Positions 55,467 through 64,000 of a DNA stretch of 64,000 nt are shown here, piece after piece; position 1 is the stretch's first letter; every line of letters begins with the position of its first letter. Origin of the DNA: Myrica gale. Taxonomy: Eukaryota; Streptophyta; Magnoliopsida; Fagales; Myricaceae. The notes beneath the pieces were generated by a model that was not told the origin of the DNA, ran no database searches, and saw nothing but the letters and a program-made list of their open reading frames with translations. The DNA is taken from positions 19,917,224 to 19,981,223 of the forward strand of contig OZ005599.1 in NCBI GenBank assembly GCA_963930655.1, in the 5' to 3' direction. A program made the position numbers and the translations under genes.

Positions 55467-56057
55467 TTACTGACTCGCATTCGAAGGCGGTGGCAATGCA
55501 GCTGGAGGCTGAGGTGGGCGCTTGCGTTTCTTCTTCTCGTAGCTAATCCCCCTCGCCTTCGACTGTGAATCACGAACCTCTCGCAGATAGAGCCTCACCG
55601 CTCGAGCTCCAAACGGGTTCGCCTCGGGCTTGCCTCCGTGCTCTTCGAAGGCGGCCCGGAGGCGGCCGATGAGGGCGTCGAGGGACCCCCAGGCTTGGCG
55701 TAGTGGGCATGGGCACGGCGCAGGTGGGTTTGGGTGCCCAAAGAAGGGACAGAGCTGGGTGTGGACCTTGGTCTTGCCGAACTGGTCCAGGTACCTGAGG
55801 AATTCCAGCACATGAGCCCCACTGCAGCGGGAGAGAGAGAGCGGTGGGCGGTGGTTCCGGAGGTACTGTCCAAACGTGTTCCAGTCACGGCGCTTTTGGT
55901 TCTCATAGCGGCTGAGGGTGGAGGATGACGAGGATGATGCTAGGTTGTGAGCTGAGGTATTAATTGGGTTTGTGTTTGTGTGTGTGATTATGCTGTTGGT
56001 GCTGAAGTTGATGCTTGCGCTGTCTGTGTTGGTGTCAAATTCGTGAAGTGAATCCAT
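55467..56057 (-). CDS. LSH4: ALOG-domain transcription regulator, LSH3/LSH4-like
   Basis: A single exon of 196 codons. The ATG at 56057 opens MDSLHEFD and TAA is at 55467-55469. A Ser/Thr/Asn-rich N-terminus (1-48) precedes the ALOG domain (about 49-176): [37 protein letters not shown], the zinc-ribbon insert (H99, C103, C115, C117), [19 protein letters not shown] and [18 protein letters not shown] basic nuclear signal KKKRKR is at 175-180. The variant RNHRPPLSL and [17 protein letters not shown] places it nearer LSH1-4 than LSH10. ALOG proteins bind DNA in the nucleus; LSH3/LSH4 mark shoot organ boundaries downstream of CUC1 in Arabidopsis. The LSH4 call leans on gene order as well as sequence. 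The coding region is much richer in GC than its flanks. Confidence 0.93.
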   Translation of the reverse strand: MDSLHEFDTNTDSASINFSTNSIITHTNTNPINTSAHNLASSSSSSTLSRYENQKRRDWNTFGQYLRNHRPPLSLSRCSGAHVLEFLRYLDQFGKTKVHTQLCPFFGHPNPPAPCPCPLRQAWGSLDALIGRLRAAFEEHGGKPEANPFGARAVRLYLREVRDSQSKARGISYEKKKRKRPPQPPAALPPPSNASQ

Positions 56058-56442
56058 GTCGAAGTGTCTTAGGTTTCTTGGATCTTGAAGCGGTAGTGAG
56101 ATTTGGTTTTGTTTTTTCTTGTGTTCTGGGTCACGGTTGTTTTTTGATTATGGAAGTTATCTAGGTTTCTAGGGGTCAAAAGAAAGTACTTAGGAAAGAA
56201 CTAAAAATAGAAAGAGTAAGAGAAAGCAGAAGAAGGTGTCGGAGTTGATAGGTCGCTGTGAGGTTATGGCGCTTAAGATCTGAGATCTGCGACGATGAGG
56301 CTAATTAGAACAAGTTTTGGGTGTCACTGTTCGTGAAGAAATGGGACATCCAAAACGTTTCTGATCACAAGCAAATTTCAGGTGGACTGGATTTCAATCA
56401 TGTCATGGGAGAAAGAGAGAGGGGGACATTCAGGCCAGCAGG

Positions 56443-56471
56443 CAGGAGAGAGAGAGAGAGAGAGGCAGAGA
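56443..56471 (+). repeat. (AG)n microsatellite in the ALOG leader
   Basis: About ten AG units with small interruptions. Pyrimidine-rich on the sense strand, as in many plant 5' UTRs. Confidence 0.85.
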
Positions 56472-56535
56472 GCTGTAGAGAAAGTGAGAAAGGAAGAAGA
56501 TTTCGGAGTAGAGGGAAGATGACGATGACGGGGTT

Positions 56536-56544
56536 GATATATAG
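56536..56544 (-). promoter_or_regulatory. TATA box of the ALOG gene
   Basis: Reading minus, CTATATATC lies about 480 nt upstream of the ATG. A long CT-rich leader (AG repeats on the plus strand at about 56,443-56,471) follows downstream of it. The leader would be about 450 nt. Confidence 0.5.
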
Positions 56545-57540
56545 GCAGGAGAAAATAACAGTAATGCTACGCACTGTTTTTTTAATGCATAAGTTAGGTG
56601 TTTATTTATTTATTTTCGTCTCCTTTGAGGTTCTTTGAATCTTTTCTCTGATCAATCCTAGAAACCTTGAAAGGCTTATGAAATAGCTGGTGCCTTTTGT
56701 TAACTTTCATTTTTTAATGACGTTTTTGAGAAAACTGGCAGGATGATTTTCCTTTTATTTTTTCCCGAGAAAAGGGGGATGCGAGCGAGTTCTTCCTACG
56801 CCAAGTGAGAGAGAGACAGGCCAAAGAAGAAAAAAAAGTTAGAGTGAGACAGAGAGAGAGGATTAATGCTAATTCATAATTGGGTAAGGAGAAGAAAGTC
56901 CTTTAGGGCTTTTATGGAAATTGCAAGAGGTTGACAGTGAGTGTTCGAGAGAGAGAAGGGGAGAGGGAGTTGATGGATGGAGACAAGACAGAGGCATTAG
57001 TTTAAAAATGTGAGGGAATAATATGATTTTGTTTCTTCAACCTTTGTGTTGATTGACAACACCTTTGTGCAATGACCACTTTACCCTCGACTGGTATCCA
57101 ATCGGGACCAACTAGCTTATAATATTTCACAGCTTAGGCATGGGTCTCTCAGCCACAGTAGCTCGAAACAGTAGGTTCAATGCACATCACCGCCATATAT
57201 ATAGATGGTGGGTCTCATGTTAAAAAGAGAGGGCCCATTGTCAATATGTTGTGGCGATGTGTATATCTATTAGGATCTCCAGCTACTCAAGAGGTTATTT
57301 TTCCTTGTAGAATAGGGTTATCATGCACAGAGAAAAGTAGGGAAAAGAGTAGAATTAGTAGAATTAACAGATAATTTGTAACCCTTCGTGCACAAAGAAA
57401 ATATAAACGACAGTACTGGTGCGTAACTTAGAAAAAAAAAGACAGTACTGTTGCGTAAAATTTCTTAAAGATTGTTTGATGATATAAATACAATTTTCAC
57501 TCATCAACTACCAAGTTTACGACACATTATACTATAAACT
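56545..57540. other. Upstream region of the ALOG gene
   Basis: Purine-rich on the plus strand around 56,800-56,980, with no ORF of recognisable product. It probably contains distal promoter sequence of the ALOG gene. Confidence 0.4.
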
Positions 57541-57720
57541 ATCAGTTTTGACACATTGCAATATTGCACAATCCAATTTCCAATATTAGACACTTTGCAC
57601 CCTAAACTATCAACTTCGACACATTACACACTTCAACTACTAATGTTAAATACTTTGCACCCTAAACTATCAACTTCGACACATTACACACTTCAACTAC
57701 TAATGTTAAATACTTTGCAC
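57535..57720 (+). repeat. 60-bp tandem repeat, two perfect copies plus a diverged one
   Basis: 57601-57660 and 57661-57720 are identical, each starting cctaaactatcaacttcgac and ending tactttgcac. A diverged copy precedes them (57,535-57,600). The ORF through them is only the repeat translated. Confidence 0.95.
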
Positions 57721-57904
57721 CCTCAATCTGACAATAATACCTTTGAAAAATTAATAAATTTACAACAATATCTTCAATATATACAAAGTGAGTCAAGAAT
57801 ATAAGTAACCTATCTATTCCTACCTCGAAATATGAATAAGAGATGCTACCCAAATAATTAAATTGTGATTTAGAATCATTTTTCGCTATGCTTCCTCAGA
57901 GATT

Positions 57905-58205
57905 TTTGTTTTGTTTTGTTATAAGTTTACCCTCTACAGTTCCCGTGATATTGATTTTTAAAAAGTTAGTCTCTAAAGTACAACTTTTTACATATCGGTC
58001 TATGTGCTCTATTCTCAGACATTAAACATTAACCCACTAACTAAGATGAGATTCGAAATAGGCTACCTGACCTTGACAATAGACATCTCGATCCAAACTT
58101 AATTTTAGTATTCTGTTAGTCAACTAATGTTTGATAGATGAAAAAGACCATAGAGACCGACCCGTTCAAAATGGTACTCGAAAAACTGATTTGTTAAAAA
58201 TTATT
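57905..58205. mobile_element. Degenerate foldback element, about 300 bp
   Basis: The left part (cggtctatgtgctct, aacattaacccactaac) pairs loosely with the inverse of the right part (ggtctctatggtct, aacattagttgactaac). Confidence 0.4.
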
Positions 58206-58316
58206 ACAACATTTCCGTAGCGGTAAGCAAGCTTTTAAAAAAATACGAATTACTACCCACATGCATCTTCGATTCTAATTCTAAGCACAAGATCGATCAA
58301 TCTAAGCCAGGCATAA

Positions 58317-58924
58317 GAGCATTCCTAGTAGCTTATTCAAATTTGGCTCTTTATTTTAACCAAAAAGTACACTTCTCTATTTTAACTATCAACTTTTTAA
58401 AAACACCCACAACAGCTTCTCTATTTTAACCATCTACTTTTAATATTCTATTTAAATATTATTATTCAAAGATTTCTTTATTATTTCTCTAACATTTATA
58501 TTTTTTAATATTCGTTTTATTATAACAGTCATATTTTTGAATATATGTCTTATCCTAAAAAGGGTGGATTTTTTTAATTTTTGTCTTTTCCTAACGCTCA
58601 GCATTTTTTAAGTTTATCTCATCTCAACGATTAGATTTTTAAAAATTTTTCTTATCCTAACGGTCATATTTATAAATATTCGTCTTATTTTAACGATCAT
58701 ATTTTTAAAAATGTATTAAGTTAATCTTTACTTAGTTTAAAATGTATTATAGAGAAGTGAACAGTGGTTATCTAAATATAGAGAACCACTGTTCACATGT
58801 TAAAATTTTTAGCTAAAAACTGTTAAAATAGATAAGCTGTTAAAGAGTATTTTTTAACTTTTTTGTTAAATTGGTTCTCTATTCTAACCAAAATGTTAGA
58901 ATAGAGAACCTACTAGGAATGCTC
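58317..58924. mobile_element. Harbinger-type MITE (608 bp), TAA target duplication
   Basis: It begins GAGCATTCCTAGTAG and ends CTACTAGGAATGCTC, an exact 15-bp inversion except one base inside. It is flanked by TAA at 58314-58316 and 58925-58927. The ends also share 'ttctctattctaac'-like inner sequence. Non-coding. The 3-bp T/A duplication fits PIF/Harbinger. Confidence 0.85.
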
Positions 58925-59129
58925 TAATAGGATCAACTAGGGGCGCATGGGTATTCTACTCCATGGATCACTAGCCAACATTTTCCATCAAAACTAGCTA
59001 CAGTACTACTGACACAACCCAATTTTAGTTGTTAGTGTATTTAAATATTGGCTTAATTCCGTGACAGACTAAGCTCAAATTGAATTGTAATTTCCTATCA
59101 TATAAATTTAGTCTAAATGTTCAAGAGAA

Positions 59130-59325
59130 AAATGAGGGTGAGTTTGTGTTGTAAAATTTTTGTGTTGTTAGGTATTGAGTTTAGTGAAAAAGTGAAGAGA
59201 TAGGTAATTTTTTATATTTTTGTAGTGAAAAGTTATGATTTGATGGGAGAGAGAGAAAGATTATATTGTAGCATTTTATTGTGAGAGTGTAAACTTTTGT
59301 GAAATTTTACATAACAAACGGACCC
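59130..59325 (+). mobile_element. MITE-like dispersed repeat (relative of 42,185-42,380)
   Basis: The left end 'gtttgtgttgtaaaattttt' and right end 'gaaattttacataacaaac' form a short imperfect inversion. The interior 'gtttagtgaaaaagtgaagaga' matches the 42-kb copy. Confidence 0.6.
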
Positions 59326-60789
59326 TGAGTCTCTCAACAGTTTGCTCAAGAGAAGAATTTTACTAGTAAGTTGCTTGCTCCATGTTGGAATGAAGCCTTC
59401 GCAGAAAGGCTTGCTTGATTGTAGCTCGACCCTGTTTCAAGCGAGAATCGACGATTTCCAAAAGCTCAGCTTTTCAAAGTCTTATTCTACTTAAAACTCA
59501 AGGAATTCTTTTAAATACTTTGAGATGTTGAGTTGAGAGGCATTATAATATTTCTTATCTGCCTATTACTAGAGAGAAAAATATTCTCTATGTAAGAGAG
59601 ATCGTCTATTACTCTATTATTTATTTGAGCCCCGATTTAAGAGAGAAAAACCTCTCAGAGATTCAAGATCTAAATTACTTTTTTTTCTCACCCAAACACC
59701 TTGAAACCAACCTTTAGTTATGAAGCCTTTAGATGCTCAGAGAGTTTGGTTGGCGAGTGTTCTAGTGTTGAATAGTGAGATCGTTCACGAAGAGTCTATA
59801 AGAAGAACCTCAGGGATCTTAGGTGGTTACCGCACGGAGCGAGTTCGAATAGAGTTATTCATATTATTACATCGGAGTTTTCTTAGTCAACAAATGGGTT
59901 TTTCCAATGTCTTAATAACTCCTTTATAAGATTTTTTCTTTGTAGTGGATTTCGAGTGCCGCTGTTAGTTTAGAGTGCTTTTTTTTTAGTGTTTCAAAAG
60001 TTTTCTTTTTTGTCAACAAAATCTCATCTCTTTACGTGATTTAGAGTTAATTTATATTTTTACATATTATTATTTTGTTGATTGAATTAATATTTGTTGA
60101 TCTAGACTCGATAAATTTTGAACATGTTTAAAACCTATTACATAAAATTTTAATTACGGGTAAAACACCGTGCTCTAGGTTTCACAAGTGAAAAAATAAA
60201 AACCACGTACGCTTTTAGTAGCCGGCAAACAACCATCCCCTTTTAAGAGGTCATGTCTATGCAACATCATATATATGGTGTGCCAAGGCCGTGTCGCTCA
60301 TTTCTATGATTTATGCCCCCGAGAACTGTCGTATTCTATAGTAACGCAACTTCATACGGCCAGTCGTATTCAATATATAGTTTTCTTATATATATGATAA
60401 TATGAGGGTTGTGCCCAAAGTTTTTTGAGATTCTTGTCTGCTTAATTAGAGGAGTTTTGTTCTCACTGCGCCTTTCAAGGGCGTAATTAGCTTATATTTG
60501 CATTACTGATTGCGTTACCCATGTATCTCCCTAATTTTAAAGGCGAGTTCGAACCTTCTCAGCCACGAGATTGGTAAGATAGAATCTCAAAATAAGATGT
60601 AGCATCATGACTTCTGTATATATATAGATCATTAAATTTATATGTTGAAAATTAGATCGGTCAAATGTTCCACTTAATATGATAATTGATCACTTTTGTG
60701 CACTAATTATTAAAGAAGCATATTATATAGCCAACCAATGTGTTTGATGCGTTTTAAGCTATTTTATAGATTCCTGGAAAATGAAAAAA
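59326..60789. other. Intergenic region, no gene recognised
   Basis: AT-rich. The ORF at 59,720-59,929 has no domain. Confidence 0.5.
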
Positions 60790-60794
60790 GTACT

Positions 60795-62145
60795 TGTAAT
60801 ACCCCGTCCCGAAAAAAGTGTATGTGAGTAATTCGAATTTTAAATGAAAAGATAGGGCTTAATCCTATGTTTGATTTTTGGATAGAGGTTGAATCGTATT
60901 TTTGAATTTAAAGATGCTGATATGGTGATGTGATCTATATTTGAATTTAAAGGTTTGAATATAGATTTGATCTTGGGTTTGAATTTAAAGGTTAAGATAT
61001 GGATAAAGATTATTCTTATATTTGATTTGAAAGATATGGATAAAGATCTTATGTTTGAATTTAAAGTGATGGATAGAGGTATGTTTTAATTTTAAAACTT
61101 GAAGAGATCAAGGTCTATAAATGGTCGCAGAGAATGTTTATTAGAGACCAAAATTTATATTGAGGTGGTGCTACAAAGTTCCGAGAGATTGTTCGGCAAT
61201 TATTGGAGAAGATTTAAGGATTGGTTAAGTATTCGAGGTAAGTGGTTCTTCAATGAAATTTTGAAAGTGCACCGTATTTTATATGGTTTTGATGTATTAT
61301 TTGAGGAACTGAACAAATTTTAGGTAAAATGATATTGTTGAGATTTTGTGAAACACAATTGAAATATTTATAACTTGTTTTGGTGAGCATACTGTAAAAA
61401 TTGTCCTTGCGCTGATGATATATCTATGTGGTCTTTGTGGCCAATTTGATACCCCTTGTGGTATTTGAAGGTCTTTGTGGCCTGGAGGTTTGTGTGGCCT
61501 GATAATTGGAGGTCTTTGTGGCCTAGAGGTCTATGTGGCCTGATATTTGGAGGTCTTTGTGGCCTAGAGGTCTGTGTGGCCTGATATTGAAGGTCTTTGT
61601 GGCGTGGAGGTCTGTGTGACCATTGACGATTTTCCTATATTGTGCGACCTTGGAAAATTTGTTATAAACTTGTATTTTGGATTCAGTATGACTCACAGTG
61701 TTTTATTTTGGATTTCAGTTATTGTGATAAAATTGTCTTTTCCCCAAACACTCATTGACTTACTACTTACTGAGCTAGTCGTAGCTCACCCCTTATTCTC
61801 ATATTTTTCTGAGTTGGCAGAATTAGAGAAGTTCGAGTAGCTTCAAAGAGATTTGTGTTTTGAAGGAGTGTTTTGCAAGAATAATTTTGGAGATTAATGT
61901 TGAGGAATTCTATATTGTATTATTTTGGGAGATCTTCATCGATACTGGAAATATTAGAAATGCTAATGTAAACTTTAGGGCTCAGATTGATATTTATGGG
62001 TCTTTTTACAGTTTATAAATATTTTGTTGATTTTGTACAAAATTAGTTTTGAAATATTGGGGCCTAGATGAATGAGTATCCATTGTGAAAAAACCTTATT
62101 TTATACGACAATCTATTTGATGGAGTTTGGGCCCGGATCGTTACG
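60795..62145 (+). mobile_element. Solo LTR (1,351 bp), probably Ty3/gypsy type
   Basis: It begins TGTAATACCCCG, a common start of plant gypsy LTRs, and ends GATCGTTACG (canonical CA end changed to CG). It is flanked by exact GTACT at 60790-60794 and 62146-62150. A TATA-like TATAAAT at 61,115-61,121 supports plus orientation. No internal domains. It contains a 41-bp minisatellite. Confidence 0.9.
61469..61620 (+). repeat. Minisatellite of about 41 bp inside the solo LTR
   Basis: 'aggtctttgtggc.t.gaggt' starts at about 61,469, 61,510, 61,550 and 61,590, each followed by 'tgtggcctgata'. Confidence 0.9.
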
Positions 62146-62631
62146 GTACTATTATACCAAAAAAGTTGAAGATTAATCAATATAACTTTTTCACAAACTC
62201 TAATATATAACTTGTTCACATACCAATAGAATTTACAATTCCTCTAATAAAAAAATTCTGCTGCGCACCAATATACATACCAAATTTAATTACACTTTTT
62301 TTTTCAATTGAACTGCGAGGTTATGATCCAAGTCCCTGATAAAAATCTTAGTTTTGGCTGGCTATACACCATAATTCCGTAAAAGAGGGTCCCATTGACA
62401 TATGCTAACTATACACCATAATCCATTCATGATGTGTTTTGAGGGGTAATTAATTAGCAATAGATTGGAATGGATTCAACCATGTAATTAGATAATCATT
62501 CTTTTAACATCAAAAGTCACTCTACATGATGCTGTTAAACAATTCAACTATACCAAGCAACTCAACCATGATCTCAACATTGGCTGAATACATTTGATTA
62601 TCTAAACCTAAGGGATCAGTAAAAAAAAAGG

Positions 62632-63133
62632 GTTGATTTCAAATTTTCCTCTCGAACTAGAAATCAAATCTCAAAAATCTCTATAAACTATAACTCGTTA
62701 CAACTCACCCTTCAATCTACGTTTACTGTTATGATTCGGGTTCCCACCCAAATTTTTCATTATGTGCGACGTTTTCCGTCCCACATGAACAACACGTGAG
62801 ACCTTCTTTGCTAAAAAATATCAAATCGTCCATGTCCATATTTTTTCAAATTCAGCATCATTCCTAAACAGAATATCAGATTTGGGCAAATTTGCGTTGG
62901 GAGGCAAAACCACTGTTTTCTTGGGCCAGGTGGGAAAGGAAGAGACAATTTGATATTTTGTGCAAAAAGGGTTGCTCATGTGTGACGGAAAACGTCGTAG
63001 ACAATAGAAAAATCTGGGTGGGGGACTGAATCGTAACGATAAACGTAGATTGATGGGTGAGTTGTAACGAGTCATAGTTTATAGAGGTTTTTGAGAATGA
63101 GATACTAGTTCAAGGGGAGAAATTGTAATTAAC
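62632..63133. mobile_element. Long-inverted-repeat MITE (about 500 bp), Mutator-like
   Basis: Arms of about 155 bp are close inversions of each other, sharing ctctataaactat, ctcgttacaactcaccc, tcaatctacgttta and gacgttttccgtc. The ends read GTTGATT...AATTAAC. A-rich 8-9-bp runs flank both sides. The minus-strand ORF at 62,821-63,075 overlaps the centre and has no domain. Confidence 0.85.
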
Positions 63134-64000
63134 AAAAAAAAACCTAAACCTAAGGGATGAGGGCAGTTCACAAAATTATATCCTGCAAAATCCAGGACAG
63201 GGAAGAAGTAATTAATGCAATGAAGTGTTTTATTGTACATATGCGAACTAGCTAGCTGTAATCTTTGGCAAAAACAAGAGGTGTCGTAGGTTTAGTATGA
63301 ACACAATTAGATTTTAAGTACAAAGAAAGAAATGGTATGGACGATCAAAACAGAATTACAGATCTCTAGTAATATATATCAGCTCAAATAATGTATGCCT
63401 TTATTTTTACCTTATGAGGGATGATAAATATCCTCTTGAATGGATAATTAGGCCATGTGCAGTGATAATGACGGATCCATGATCTAATTCGAAAGGGGGC
63501 GAACACATAAGACGAAATGACAAAAAAAAATTTTCCTATGTAATGTAAAAAGTGTCCTAGAATTAAAATATCGAAAATTAAGGATTTAAAAACATTAAAT
63601 TCTTTACACGTATGTACTATTTGCTGAGACTGAATGTGGCATTTTGATCCTAATAATTTGCATCTTTTATATATAAGAAAATGATATTTTGAGCAGTAGG
63701 AACTCCACAGAAATTCAAAGGCGTGAAAAACCTAAACAAAAAAAATCAGCTAAATAATTAATTCCGGACACAAAAATATGAGTGGATTTTCTATTTATTC
63801 TTGAAAAAAATTAAAAAATTAGAAATTTCCAGGTAGAAACCTCTATATCCCTAAGATATTATCCATGGTAATTTATTAGTTTCTTCTTCTGAGCATTTAT
63901 TATAGTACGCTGCGTAGTTTTCTTATCACAAACATGTCCATTATCTAAACAAAGTAAAACAAAGTGAAGACAATCAATCAATTGGATCACAACCGAAATA
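63134..64000. other. Right-edge intergenic sequence
   Basis: AT-rich, no ORF or repeat end recognised. Confidence 0.5.

Noticed and set aside
57535-57720. CRISPR-like array
   Set aside because: Repeats are head-to-tail without spacers, in a plant nuclear context.
57556-57804. ORF with repeated peptide LNTLHPKLSTSTHYTLQLL
   Set aside because: It is only the 60-bp tandem repeat translated; 60 is a multiple of three, so the frame stays open.

Overview
The window looks like nuclear DNA of a eudicot, probably a woody rosid-type plant with much transposon filling. The evidence is intron-split genes with plant splice sites, AT-rich intergenic DNA, plant CACTA elements, MITEs, a tRNA-like SINE, LTR remnants and an endogenous plant pararetrovirus. 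The species cannot be named from the sequence.

There are three host genes, all on the minus strand. (1) Positions 1-5.5 kb hold an NDR/Tricorner-type AGC protein kinase. Ten coding exons are visible and the 3' end lies off the left edge. (2) Positions 25.9-32.2 kb hold a PMT3-like Golgi methyltransferase of the DUF248/QUASIMODO group, complete in seven coding exons (624 codons). (3) Positions 55.47-56.06 kb hold a single-exon ALOG-domain gene of the LSH3/LSH4 type. The order NDR - PMT - LSH matches, from memory, the Arabidopsis run At3g23310 - At3g23300 - At3g23290, so this is a conserved block inflated by mobile DNA.

Between the kinase and the methyltransferase lie a CACTA element with clear ends and a 3-bp target duplication (9,032-15,666), and a second, older CACTA (from 16,245 to about 24,850). 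The second carries two extra ORFs, a small coiled-coil-like ORF A and ORF B of the putative plant transposon protein family, upstream of a broken TNP2 transposase. A shorter copy with A and B but no transposase lies inverted at 45,168-50,020.

Between the methyltransferase and the ALOG gene lies a decayed endogenous caulimovirid (about 33.8-41.0 kb). Its order is movement protein, coat/zinc knuckle, protease, RT, RNase H, then a second ORF of unknown function. It is broken by many stops and frameshifts and is followed by a promoter-like stretch. A LINE RNase H remnant (53.9-54.7 kb), several foldback MITEs, a Harbinger-type MITE and two solo LTRs with exact target duplications (2,124-2,779 inside the kinase gene; 60,795-62,145) complete the picture.

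The host genes act in separate processes: kinase signalling in growth and polarity, Golgi cell-wall methylation, and shoot-boundary transcription control. No operon-like link between them is implied. Most of the remaining sequence is AT-rich intergenic DNA with no recognisable gene.
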